From Boswellia sacra (Eukaryota > Streptophyta > Magnoliopsida > Sapindales > Burseraceae): 64,000 bases of DNA. This document shows, one piece after another, positions 1 to 11,339 of this stretch (positions within the stretch are counted from its first letter, which is position 1; each line of letters opens with the position of its first letter). The position numbers and the translations under genes are program-made. The stretch spans positions 248,001-312,000 of the forward strand of contig SNVD02010572.1 of the NCBI GenBank assembly GCA_013180625.2, in the 5' to 3' direction. The notes beneath the pieces were generated by a model. The model saw only the letters and a list, made by a program, of their open reading frames with translations, was not told where the DNA came from and searched no databases.

Positions 1-517
1 CTCTTATTTAGAGATTTTAAGAGTGATTGATTAAGAAAAATAATAAAAGACATCGTCAATATCTCAATTTTTTTTAAAATCATTTTCCAATTCATACATA
101 TATATATGCATATCACATGAATCCATTACAATAACTGGCTATTTGTTCAAGATAAACTTTACATACACTGATGACCAAACTTAGTACATAGGTTGATAAT
201 CACATAATAAAGTTTCCTATCACGATTTAGGCTAGTCAAAACATTTCTCAAAACCATCGCATGCATGTAAACTCCCAGACTCCCTAGGAAGGCCTGGAAC
301 ACCACTAGTACGAATATCTTTTTGTGTACCTGTGGAGTGAAGGGGTGAGCATATAGCCCAATAGGAAAGATTCTAACATTATACTAAATCACAAGCATTC
401 AAACAGTTACTCAATTACATAGTTACACAACCAATTATAATAAGTCAAGCAATCATTCTCATTCACACATCAAGGTATCACTTATTGACTTAACAATCAA
501 AATCTTTCATCTAATGT

Positions 518-830
518 TTCCCTTAGACCCGTAACCAAACGGCCCATCCAAGGTCTAACATTTCAAGTTTATATTCGTGTTCCCCTTGGATCCGTATCCA
601 AAACTGCCCATCCAAGATCCAACACATCAAGTTTATATTCGTGTTCCCCTTGGATCCGTATCCAAAACGGCCCATCCAAGGTCCAACACATCAAGTTTAT
701 ATTCGTGTTCCCCTTGGATCCGTATCCAAAACGGCCCATCCAAAGTCCAACAATAAGAATTTCATATCCGCATTCTCCTTTGATCCGTATTCAAAACGAC
801 CCATCCAAGGTCCAGTGCATACACTTATAA
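518..830. repeat. 64 bp minisatellite in Gypsy-1 3' LTR, five units
   Basis: Units start near 518, 580, 644, 708 and 773. Each contains a CTTGGATCCGTATCCAAAAC-like core followed by a CGGCCCATCCAAGG-like stretch. Outer units are more diverged than the middle three. The other LTR has four units (about 6520-6770). Confidence 0.85.
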
Positions 831-938
831 ACCTTTCAATATAATTTCTAAAATAAGTCTCAACGCAATACAGTTTTTATGAAAAATCTAGACCTATCAA
901 GAGCGTGCACAAAAGTTGGGTCGATTCTGTAATTTCGC

Positions 939-1310
939 TCCACACTCGACACTCGACATGTAAGTGTCGAGTCGTACCGGATTCACAACCGACACTTGAC
1001 ATTTACATAGCCAGACACTTGACACTTTCATAACACGACACTCGACACTTTCACAACCAGACACTCGACACTGCATGTCGAGTCGTACATACGACACTCG
1101 ACAACAGCCACTCAACCCTCGACACATGTCGAGTCATGCATACGACACTCGACACCAGACACTCGACCCTCGACACTACATGTCGAGTCGTGCATACGAC
1201 ACTCGACACCAGACACTCGACACTCGACACTCGACACCTATATGTCTAGTCGTGCATACGACACTCGACACCAGACACTCGACACTCGACACCAACATGT
1301 CGAGTCGTGT
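939..1310. repeat. CTCGACAC / TGTCGAGTCGT hairpin array, 3' LTR
   Basis: A dense array of ACACTCGACAC words alternates with inverted TGTCGAGTCGT words. Several copies of the pair are separated by GCAT, so each could fold as a small hairpin. Open frames on both strands here come from the repeat and are not genes. Confidence 0.85.
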
Positions 1311-1926
1311 CAGATTGAATATCAGTCTTAAAAGATACAGAATTGTGAAAATGTTCAGATTTGTCGGACGAACAGTATCATTTCTAGATTTCAACCTCCA
1401 ATTTCAAAAATTCACCAAAATTTCATTTTAAATCCAAATTCAATGAAATCAGTGGCTATTTAAAGCTTCATATGTCTATTTTCCTAAATAGAAGAAAAAT
1501 TACACAAATCACAATCCAGAAAAATGCAGCAGCTCAAATAACATAGAATTGTCACGTGAACTACAACTTCCATGAAGAAAAACCTCTCTTTCACTTCATA
1601 AGCACATAATTTCACAACTAATTCATCATCCAAGCAACAAACAATCAATTTAATAATAAATCACATGACTTTCAAACCAATATCAATTAAAACAACAAAA
1701 ATAAACAACACGATTTAAGTATAGTGTTAGAAAATCCCTACTTGATTTCCAAGCCTATACACCTCTTTGATTTTTCCCTTCTTTTCCTCTCTTTTTCTTC
1801 CTTATCTTTTTCTTCTTTCTCTTTTTCTTCTTCTCCTTTTCTCTCTCTCTCCCTTTAGCTGTAAGACCCTGCTCTTCTATCGCCAACTGAAAGAAAAATA
1901 TCCCCCTCCCTTTGGAACCCTAATGT

Positions 1927-1940
1927 CCCTTATATATACA
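1927..1940 (-). promoter_or_regulatory. TATA box in Gypsy-1 3' LTR
   Basis: The minus strand has GTATATATAAGGG about 255 bp into the LTR. This would start transcription near 1900 and make U3 short, placing the CTCGACAC array in the transcribed part. The position is inferred from sequence only. Confidence 0.5.
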
Positions 1941-2141
1941 ATGCCCTAATTCATGGGCCTAAGTCCACTAATTTTCCAAGCCCATTTAATCCTTACCAAA
2001 TTCTAACACAAGCCCACAACTATAATCCAACCCAATTCTCATTTATTTAAACCTGATTTTCCAACTACTTCATGGCCTAAAGCCCATCAAATTCAAATAA
2101 AATTACTCAAATACCCTTAGGCATAGTTTCTAAATTTTGTA

Positions 2142-2166
2142 ATATATATATATATATATATATATA
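2142..2166. repeat. (AT)n microsatellite
   Basis: A run of about 12 TA repeats inside the Gypsy-1 3' LTR; the run is much shorter in the other LTR (near 8016-8026). Confidence 0.8.
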
Positions 2167-2191
2167 CATACATTTTTTTTGAAACTCTACA

Positions 2192-2205
2192 ACCTACCCT
2201 CCTAA
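2192..2205 (-). other. Polypurine tract of Gypsy-1
   Basis: The minus strand reads TAGGAGGGTAGGT directly before the 3' LTR, as expected for plus-strand DNA priming. Confidence 0.75.
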
Positions 2206-2209
2206 AAAA

Positions 2210-5200
2210 AATTTCGCCCTCAAAATTTGAAAATATGAGTAAGAAATTACCTCTTGCATTCAAAAGCTCAGGATACTTCCTTTGAAACTCTGACTCTAAC
2301 TCCCATATAGCCTCTTCAGCGCCATGATGCTTCCTTAGCATTGATACATGAAATGTGTTATGAGTTCTCGATAAACATGGTGGTAATGCTAGCTCATAAG
2401 CAACTTCGCCAACCCGCCTTAGAATTTCAAATGGACCAATGTAGTGTGGAGCTAGTTTACTTTTCTGTCCAAAACGCATCAAGCCTTTACGCGGAGACAC
2501 TTTTAAAAACACATGGTCACCCACTTTGAACTCTACCAGTCGTCTCCTTTTGTCTGCATAGCTTTCTGTCGACTAAGAGCTATAATTAAACGTCGACGTA
2601 TCAACTTCAACTTTTCAGTTGTCTCTCATACAAGCTCGGGTCCTAATAAGGTAGCTTCTCCCACTTCTACCCAGCATAAAGGGGACCTACACGGCCTACC
2701 ATAGAGTGCCTCAAAAGGTGCCATTCCAATACTTGATTGATAGCTATTATTGTATGCAAATTTTACAAGTGGTAGATGATCCTCACAATTACCTTGAAAA
2801 TCCATCACACAAGCCCTCAACATATCTTCCAAAATTTGAATAGTATACTCTGATTGACCATCAGTTTGAGGATGGAAAGCTGTACTAAATAACAATTGCG
2901 TACCTATAACTCTTTGAAGGCTTTGCCAAAATTAAGCTGTAAACCTAGGATCTCTATCTGGCACCACTGAAACTGAAACTCTATACAATCTCACAATTTC
3001 TTTAATGTACAGCCGACTCAAAACATCCACCGAATCAGTTGTGTGAATAGGAAGAAAATGTGATACCTTTGTTAACCTATCTACAATCACCCATATTGCA
3101 TCATTTCCTTTCAAAAAAACGTGGTAATCCAGTAACAAGATCCATGGTTATGTAGTCCCATTTCCATTCTACTACAGGAAGTGGTTGGAGTAATCCTGCA
3201 GGCTTTTGATGCTCAGCCTTCACTTGTTAACAAGTAAGGCATCTGGACACATTTAACAACATCCCTTTTCATTCCTTTCCACCAAAATTGTCAACGTAAG
3301 TCATAATACATCTTGGTACCACCAGGATGAACAATCAATTTAGAATGATGAAATTCCTTAAGGATATCATCTTTACACTCTTTACTTGATGGAACAAAGA
3401 TCTTGCCCTTGAATCGTAAACTCCCATCCGAACCAATTGTCCAATCAATACTTCCATCACCGTGTAACACTTGCTCATACAAGGTTCTAGTCTCTAAATC
3501 TTGATGTTGCAACTCAATCACTCTATGCACAAGAGACGGTTGAGCAACAAGTGTAAAAAGGCGAATTTGATCTCCGCGATCCTCAACCAAGATATCATAA
3601 TCATGAATAGACTGCAACATACTCCATTCTCCTATCATTGCACTAACCATAGCTCTCGACTTTCTACGTAATGTGTCAGCCACCACATTTGCTTTACCTG
3701 GGTGATATTGGATAGAGAAGTCATAGTCTTCCCAATACTCCATCCATCTTCGTTGTCTCAAGTTCAAGTCTTTTTGGATGAAAATATATTTCAAACTTTT
3801 ACGATCACAAAAAACTTCAAACCACTCACCATATAAATAATGTCACCAAATTTTCAAAGCATACACTACTGCAAAAAGTTCTAAATCATGGGTGGGATAA
3901 TTCTGCTCGTGAGGTTTCAACTGGTGAGAAGCATAGGCTACACCCCGACCTTGTTGCATTAACACACACCCTAATCCATTCAAGGAGGCATCAGTGAATA
4001 CTACATAATCAACTCCACGTTGTGGTATCACAAGAATAGGTGTGGAAGTTAATCTTTTCTTCAATTCTTGGAATGCTTGCTCACATGCATCATTCCATTC
4101 GAATTTGACTCCTTTCCTTGTTAACCTAGTCATTGGTGCAGCCAATCGAGAAAAGTGCTCAACAAAACGCCGATAGTAACCTGCTAGAACCAAGAAGCTA
4201 CGTACTTCAAACACATTCTTTGTTCATTTCCATTTCATAATTGCTTCCACTTTCGATGGATCCACTGAGATTCCTCGTCTTGACACCACATGGCCTAAAA
4301 ATTTTACTTCTGATAGCCAAAATTCACATTTTCTTAGCTTGGTATAAGGACGATGCTCTCTCAGTGTTTAAAGTGCTATACGTAGATGTTGCTCATGTTT
4401 AACTTCAGATGAAGAATAAATAAGGATATCATTCACAAACACAATTACAAATTGATCCATGTGAGGTTTGAAAATATGGTTCATCAAATCCATAAAGGCA
4501 GCATGAGCATTAGTTAGTCCAAATGGCATGACCAAAAACTCATAATGCTCATAACGGGTACGAAAAGCGGTCTTTGGTATGTCTCCTTCCTTTATTCTCA
4601 ACTGATGATAGCTTGAACGAAGATCTATCTTGGAAAAACAACAAGATCCTCTTAACTGGTCGAACAAATCATCGATCATAGGTAAAGGATATTTGTTTTT
4701 CATTGTAACCATATTTAACTGCCTATAATCGATACATAAGCACAATGAACCATCTTTCTTCTTGTAACAATCTAATATAACTCGATAAGTTGACAACCAA
4801 TCCATTCCTAATATCACATCATACTCAGTGAAATTCGTAAGTATCAAATCAAATGACAACCTGTGCCCATTGATCTCTATAACACAAGAACGACATATCT
4901 TCCCAACTTCTACGGTACTGCCCATGGGTGACTCCACGTGTAATACAGAATCCAATAAATCAGACTCTAATCCTAATGAAGATGCAAAATGAGTAGATAT
5001 AAAGGAATGAGTTCTCTGTCTCTTAGCTGAACGATCATGCTGTCTCATTCCTCTAGAAGGTAAGCCAATACCCCCCATTCTGTGACTCTGAGAGATCTCC
5101 TGTTCTGCGACCAAGACAGTCTCTACTCTATCAATATATGTCGTCAATCTATATACTGCAATTGAGGGTCTGATGTCATCTCTCAATCCCTTTTGAAATC

Positions 5201-5803
5201 TCCGAGCCTTGCTAGCCTCATCTGCTACCAAACCAGGTGCAGAACGGGATAAGGCAGTAAATCGTGCCCCATATTATTGCACTGTCATGTTCCTTTGTGT
5301 CAAGTATATGAACTCATTTTCCTTCTGATCACGAAAAACTATAAAAAAATCTTTGTCTAGAAAAGCAGTAGAGAAATCTCTCTGAGTAAGGATATTTCCT
5401 TCTCTAATACGCTCAACAGATGTCCACCACTGTAATGCATCTCCTGTCAACAAGTGGGTTACCACCCTGACCCGTAAATCCTCTTCAACTTGCAAAAGGT
5501 TAAAGAGGTGCTCAATTCGTATAAGCCAGTCTTCTACAACATTTGTATCGGCTCTCCATGAAAAATAGGAGGATTGTGATGTTGGACCTCTCTAAGAGCA
5601 TTCTTCACTCGATTGTCAACACCTATCACTAATATCGGTTGTGGTGGTGGTGGTGGTGGGTTAACACGAAGAGTATCTCTAACTGTGTTTGCCATTGTCT
5701 CTACCAATGTATTGGCCACATCTCTCATAACCCTATAAAACTCCGACCTCTCACCACCCTCAGGTGGATTGGAACTCGAAACACCTCACGTACGAGAACT
5801 CAT
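2210..5803 (-). pseudogene. Gypsy-1 gag-pol, decayed
   Basis: Gag starts at the ATG at 5803 and has an early stop after five residues. It then shows a polyproline stretch and the Gag core with ALQWW (~5430). After gag the zinc knuckle is absent, and the protease begins abruptly at THSFIS, so its catalytic aspartate motif is missing. [10 protein letters not shown] of the protease joins almost directly to [17 protein letters not shown] of RT, so the linker and first part of RT are lost. The RT active site reads FVNDILIYS, with Asn where the second catalytic block normally has Asp. RNase H ([10 protein letters not shown], ~4000), the integrase zinc region (~3350) and core (VIVDRLTK, DRDPRFT, DGQSEYT; ~3090-2850) follow with stops and shifts. 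The C-terminus jumps from HVSMLRK to HHGAEEAIWELE, so the chromodomain is partly deleted. The frame runs into the LTR without a normal stop. It is non-functional. Confidence 0.9.
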
Positions 5804-5966
5804 TATTTGGTTTTATCAATGGCAAAGACATAAGTGACATAATTCTATAACATATAGAACAGAAACATAACAAACAAATATTCAAGGCACATGCAAGCAC
5901 ACAAGACATAACTCTACCCCTTCCAAACCATCTACATCCTTTTCCGAGGTCCACAGTAAAGCTTAG

Positions 5967-5978
5967 GCTTTGATACCA
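5967..5978 (-). other. Primer binding site of Gypsy-1
   Basis: The minus strand reads TGGTATCAAAGC three bases inside the 5' LTR. That is one base different from TGGTATCAGAGC, the usual plant site complementary to the 3' end of initiator tRNA-Met. Confidence 0.85.
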
Positions 5979-6519
5979 CTCTGTCACGCCCTAAAATCTC
6001 TTATTTAGAGATTTTAAGAGTGATTGATTAAGAAAAATAATAAAAAGACATCGTCAATATCTCACTTTTTTAAAAAAAAAAATCATTTTCCAATTCATAC
6101 ATATATTTATGCATATCACATGAATCCATTATAATATCTGGCTATTTGTTCAAGATAAACTTTACATACACTGATGACCAAACTTAGTACATAGGTTGGT
6201 AATCACATAATAAAGTTCCCTATCACGATTTAGGCTAGTCAAAACATTTCTCAAAACCATCGCATGCATGTAAACGCCCAGACTCCCTAGGAAGGCCTTG
6301 GAACACCACTAGTACGAATATCTTTTTGTATACCTGTGAAGGGAGGGGGTGAGCATATAGCCCGATAGGAAAGATTCTAACATTATACTAAATCACAAGC
6401 ATTCAAATAGTTACTCAATTACATAGTTACATAACCAATTATAATAAGTCAAGCAATCATTCTCATTCACACATCAAGGTATCACTTATTCACTTAACAA
6501 TCAAAATCTTTCATCTAAT

Positions 6520-6770
6520 GTTTCCCTTAGACCCGTATCTAAACGGCCCATCTAAGGTCTAACATTTCAAGCTTATATTCGTATTCCCCTTGGATTCGTA
6601 TCCAAAACGGCCCATCCAAGGTCCAACACATCAAGTTTATATTCGTGTTCCCCTTGGATCCCTATCCAAGACGGCCCATCCAAGGTTCAACACCAAGAAT
6701 TTCATATCTGCATTCTCCTTGGATCCGTATTCAAAACGGCCCATCCAAGGTCCAATGCATACACTTATAA
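6520..6770. repeat. 64 bp minisatellite in Gypsy-1 5' LTR, four units
   Basis: The same unit as at 518-830, with one copy fewer. The copy difference between the LTRs of one element implies unit gain or loss after insertion, or gene conversion. Confidence 0.8.
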
Positions 6771-6876
6771 ACCTTTCAATATAATTTCTAAAATAAGTCT
6801 CAAGGCAATACAGTTTTAATGAAAAATCCAGACCTGTCAAGAGGGTGCACGCGGGTCATGTCAGTTCTGTAATTTC

Positions 6877-7205
6877 GCTCGACACTCGACAACTCGACAC
6901 TCAACACTCGACATGTAAGTGTCGAGTCGTGTCAGATTCACAACCGACACTCGACACTTACATAGCCAGACACTCGACACTTTCATAACACGACACTCGA
7001 CGCTTTCATAACACGACACTCGACACTTTCATAACCAGACACTCGACACTACATGTTGAGTCGTGCATACGACACTCGACACCAGCCACTTGACCCTCGA
7101 CACTACATGTCGAGTCATGCATATGACACTCGATCCTTGACACTACATGTCGAGTCGTGCATACGACATTCGACACTCGACACCTACATGTCGAGTCGTG
7201 TCGGA
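6877..7205. repeat. CTCGACAC / TGTCGAGTCGT hairpin array, 5' LTR
   Basis: The counterpart of the array at 939-1310, with a different number and order of units. Confidence 0.85.
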
Positions 7206-7802
7206 TTGTCTCAAAAGATACAGAGTTGTGAAAATGTTTAGATCTGTAAGACGAACAATATCATTTCCAGATTTAAAAAATTCACCAAAATTTCATTTTA
7301 AATCCAAATTCAATGAAATCAGTGGCTATTTAAAGCTTCATATGTCTATTTTCCTAAAGAAAATAAAAATTGCACAAATCACAATCCAGAAAAATGCAGC
7401 AGCTCAAATAACATAGAACTATCATGTGAACTACTACTTCCATCAAGAACAACCTCTCCTTCACTTCATAAGCACATAATTTCACAACTAATTCATCATC
7501 CAAGCAACAAACAATCAATTCAACAATAAATCACATGCATTGCAAACCAATATCAATTAAAACAACAAAAATAAACAACACGATTTAAGTATAGTGTTAG
7601 AAAATCCTTACTTGGTTTCTAAGCCTATACACCTCTTTGATTTTTCCCTTCTTTTCCTCTCTTTTTCTTCCTTCTCTTTTTCTTCTTTCTCTTTTTCTTC
7701 TTCTCCTTGTTCTCTCTCTCTCTCCCTTTAGCCGTAAGACCCTCCTCTTCTATCGCCAACTGAAAGAAAAATATCCCCCTCCCTTTGGAACCCTAATGTC
7801 TC

Positions 7803-7812
7803 TTATATATAC
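7803..7812 (-). promoter_or_regulatory. TATA box in Gypsy-1 5' LTR
   Basis: The minus strand reads GTATATATAA at the same LTR position as the box at 1927-1940. It would be the promoter for the element's genomic RNA. Confidence 0.5.
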
Positions 7813-8050
7813 AAGGCCTTAATTCATGGGCCTAAGTCCACTAATTTTTCAAGCCCATTTAATCCTTACCAAATTCTAACACAAGCCCACAACTATAATC
7901 CAACTCAATTCTCATTTATTTAAACTTGGTTTTACAACTACTTCATGGCCTAAAGCCCATCAAATTCAAATAAAATTACTCAAATACCCTTAGGCATAGT
8001 TTCTAAATTTTGTAATATATATATACATACATTTTTTTTTAAACTCTACA

Positions 8051-8681
8051 GAAACAACTTGGAACTAACTTGGGTTTGGGTTTGAGTGAACCTAAGAAGG
8101 CCAAAACCATGGTTTTGCTCACTGTCCAGTGACCATCAAGCATCATAAAATTCCCATTGGACCAACATTAGTGATGTACCACGAAGCTAGGCTTATAGAC
8201 CAAAAACCAATACCCCAATAGGCCTTAAAACACAAAAACCATGCACTTCGGACTTGAGTTCAACACACTTGGGCTTGGTTAATTTGAATTTGGCTTAGGG
8301 CTTTTCAAGAAACCTTTTGGCCCATCAAATCCACATGCCCTGGATTTGTTCTAGGGCTAGCTGCCACGTCCAAAGCAACTCCAAGGCCCATTTGCACAAA
8401 CCCTCAGACCTAAGGTTTTTGGCGCACAACTTTTGTGGCCTAAACCCTAGCCTCCTCCTATGTTGATTCAACCTCCATGCTCCTTGAATAAAAATACAAA
8501 GAAACTTCTAAGGCCATGTATTAAAATAGATTCACAACCATTCAAATATTACAAAATTCATCACATAAAAATTGGAATAAAAATATAGAAAAAACTATAA
8601 TATGACATCAACTAAAACATGTTACTCGCATAAAAAGTAAACAATTTTTGTTACTAGTCGCTCATTAGTGGAGGAACCAAA
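8051..8681. other. Probable internal remnant of an older retroelement
   Basis: This is non-coding sequence between Gypsy-1 and the primer-like site at 8682. By position it should be internal DNA of the element whose LTR is 8696-10422, into which Gypsy-1 inserted. No gag or pol motif is visible. Confidence 0.4.
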
Positions 8682-8693
8682 GCTTTGATGCCA
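8682..8693 (-). other. Decayed primer binding site
   Basis: The minus strand reads TTGGCATCAAAGC immediately left of the LTR-like boundary at 8696. That is two changes from TTGGTATCAGAGC. Confidence 0.55.
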
Positions 8694-8695
8694 AT

Positions 8696-10422
8696 TGTAG
8701 GAACCCAGTGCCAAATCTGATAACATCAAGATTGCAGAATAGTCTCCGGGGCCAAGATTTTGTGAGCATATGCTTCAAAATTTTGATTTGCCTTCTAACA
8801 CTTCAGTTCCTATGTATGTCTAAAAATCGCCTAAATGAATGTCTTAAGATCACTGAACCATGTCAGATATACAGTGATCGATGAATAGTGATCGATGAGC
8901 AGTGATCTATGAACAGTACTGATGTATAATGACGGCTTATTCCTTGTTCATTAGACACCTATCACAACACTGACATAATTCATCCTTTTATGTCTCTGTT
9001 AATCCTGTCCTATTTTGACTAAAAAATCTTATCCTATTAGGCTTAGTCTAACTAATTTTTTGGACTCTCAGAACTATTAGTCCTAGTTGTATAAGAACTT
9101 AATTTCATTAAGTCTTTAACGGGGCTTTTAAAACTTAATTAGGCCCCACCTAATTTTCTATAGGCTTTTAATTAATCACATTAAGTATAAGGCCATTAAT
9201 CTAATTAATAAATTGGCCTAAATACTCTATAATTTAATCAATCAAATTAATTAAATAATAAGCCCCTTTACTAGTTAAATATATTTAATTTAATACATGG
9301 GTTTTATTCTCTAATAAAGCTAATTAAATTAAATAATTAATTTCTCAAGTCCAATCCTTATTCACACAATTTTTATCAGCTACCTAGGGGACCTTGATGG
9401 ACATATTTAATTACAAGCTCCAATAAGTTTAACGTAGTATCTTGTTATCTTATAACTATAATGGACCCCACCTATTAACTTTGGTCTATTCCACTATAGG
9501 TCCAAAGTTGCACTCTTAAATTAAATACTCTTTACAAAAAGCTTATAATTTAATCCGATTAAATTATTTCTTTAAACAATATCCATTGAGCATCAGGTTT
9601 ACATAACTACCGTTCATGGAATATCAATAATTAGAGCTAGGTATAAAATACCATGTTACCTCTCCAATTACATCTTGAGCCCTTGATACCAGTTTTATAC
9701 CATTTAAATGAGCTGAGATTTATTAAAATAAATCTCAGTTTAATGAACAACTTTCATTAAACATTCGACCAAGATTCTCTTAAATAAGACCTTGTAAAAC
9801 CATCAAAGTGGTATTCTGTAATCCTTTTAGAGTGATGAATTCTATATCTATGGTATAGTATTTACTAGCATACAAATCTTACAATCTCAACTAGCCCAGG
9901 TATTGATTTTACCTTTTTTAGATCTCACTTTTTATTCTAGTCAAAGACCATAGCCTATATACTAGAGATACACTATCACTTGGGATTAAGGTAGGAATGT
10001 CTTTAGTGATCAGGTGTAGAAATTCACATTCGATCATGATATTTCCACCAAATTGATAATTTCTATGTGGTCTGTGTTCAACGCATTCATAATGCACATG
10101 TGTCGTTGTCTTGAAGTCTCCACTTCAAATAGTTAGAGACTTACAATTTCTTCATTGAAGACAAACGACACAATAACATTGTCCAATCAAAGTGCCTTGC
10201 TTTTGTTTATAGGTCGTGAACTAGTTTTGAGCTATGAAAAAGTTTAAGTCTCAAATATATCTCATATATAGAGAAAATTTGTCAATGTACAAGCTCCGAA
10301 ACTTTTAGTAATTGATACAGTCATACTTAGCTGATTTATAAATAATAACTTTTATTCATGTATAACAATAATGTCTACATATTACAGAAAAACATTCATA
10401 CTCTTTGGATAGATCTCTAACA
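8696..10422 (-). repeat. LTR of an older retrotransposon, minus orientation
   Basis: This 1727 bp segment begins TGTAGGAACC and ends TCTCTAACA on the plus strand, giving TG...CA ends. On the minus strand it reads TGTTAGAGATC...GGTTCCTACA and is followed at once by the primer-like site at 8682-8693. That is the arrangement of a 5' LTR. It holds no coding sequence. The partner LTR is not in the window, so the outer boundary at 10422 rests only on the terminal bases. Confidence 0.55.
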
Positions 10423-11339
10423 TGCACCACGCTAGATCACGTCACCACTACCATATCACATTCGAACTTCGAGAGACAAACGATACAGTCAAGGGAATCG
10501 GTATGGGTGTTGGAAGTGGAGACAAAAATAGGGAGGGATTTCATCTTTGTTACCGATTGTTGTCATCGATGTTACTGATTGTAGCTCTGAATATTTTCTT
10601 TTCAACTAAGTATAAAAATTAGGATTTGGGTTTGTTGTCGATTGACGACCTTGCTAGTTGCAAGTGTTTGTAGCGATTTTGGCTAGCGATTGAGGGTGGT
10701 GATGTGCGATAATGGTTAATTTTGGATTTTTTTTTGTAAATGTTGACTTTAGTTAAAGAAATTTTGTAGTGATGATAAAACAACTCTAGTGGGCATGTGA
10801 GATTTGAATTTTACAACCTTTTTTTTTTGTTTCTTTTTCATTTCTTGTCTTCAACAATTTTGTAGAAGATAAAGAATTACGGTAATGGGTATTTGAGGAC
10901 TCTGGTTTTATGTTATTATATTTTTGTCTTTCAACAAATTTGTGGAGATGGATAATGGTTACTGGTGATGAAGAATGGTTGTGTTTGCTGATTTTTTTCT
11001 TTGATTTTGATAATTATTTGATTTGTGAAGAACAATTCTTTAATGGTGCTTAGGGTTAGCTTGCATCAATTTCGAGAAAAAAAGGGGGAAAATGTTGATG
11101 GTGAAGAGATGAAGGGATAAGACAATTAGAGTTAAGATGAAGTAGAGAGAAAATTTGAATTTTGGAGAATGGGCCAACATGGGCAAATAAGTAGTTGCAT
11201 TTAATGACAGAAAATATCTTACAATTTAACAGAATGAAGACTAATGGCTGGGGGTTTCTATTAGTTTTTGAAAAAGTCGGGTATCGTTTGATCTTTGACT
11301 TAATAATTGGGGGTCGCTTGATAATTGCCCAAAAAAACA
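10423..11339. other. Gene-free stretch
   Basis: AT-rich DNA with only short open frames of no recognisable family. I see no gene, terminal repeat or RNA. Confidence 0.5.

Larger units (their letters stand above)
1..2191 (-). repeat. 3' LTR of Gypsy-1, cut by window edge
   Basis: It is a direct repeat of 5982-8050, aligned almost throughout. It is about 138 bp longer than the other copy if its 16 missing bases are counted. Part of the excess is one extra 64 bp minisatellite unit (five against four), and part is a longer CTCGACAC array. It ends with CA at 2190-2191. Confidence 0.93.
1..8050 (-). mobile_element. Gypsy-1: Ty3/gypsy LTR retrotransposon, chromovirus-like
   Basis: This is a nearly full-length element read on the minus strand. 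Two long direct repeats (1-2191 and 5982-8050) flank a decayed gag-pol. The LTRs run TGTAGAGT...GTGACA on the minus strand. A primer site complementary to initiator tRNA-Met lies just inside the right (5') LTR, and a purine tract lies just inside the left (3') LTR. The order gag, protease, RT, RNase H, integrase and a C-terminal chromodomain remnant is that of Ty3/gypsy. LTRs over 2 kb plus a chromodomain fit the Tekay/Del lineage, which is my inference. By alignment to the right LTR, window base 1 corresponds to base 5998, so only 16 LTR bases and the left target duplication are cut off. The right flank begins GAAAC, the expected duplication. Confidence 0.93.
5982..8050 (-). repeat. 5' LTR of Gypsy-1
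   Basis: This complete LTR of 2069 bp starts with TG at 5982 on the plus strand and ends with CA at 8049-8050. On the minus strand it is the 5' LTR, because the primer site and gag follow it. Confidence 0.93.

Noticed and set aside
939..1310. CRISPR-like spacing of short repeats
   Set aside because: The units are inverted as well as direct, there are no unique spacers of constant length, and the array sits in a plant LTR.
897..1431. Overlapping open frames on both strands
   Set aside because: They follow the CTCGACAC repeat period and have no codon bias or family pattern.
5639..5833. Plus-strand open frame starting with a tryptophan run
   Set aside because: It is the complement of the polyproline codons of Gypsy-1 gag.
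8051..8055. GAAAC flanking both Gypsy-1 and Copia-C
   Set aside because: The left flank of Gypsy-1 is outside the window, and a shared five-base word at two distant sites is expected by chance.
10422..10622. 66-residue plus-strand open frame at the LTR edge
   Set aside because: It starts at a boundary word and has no similarity to a known protein family.
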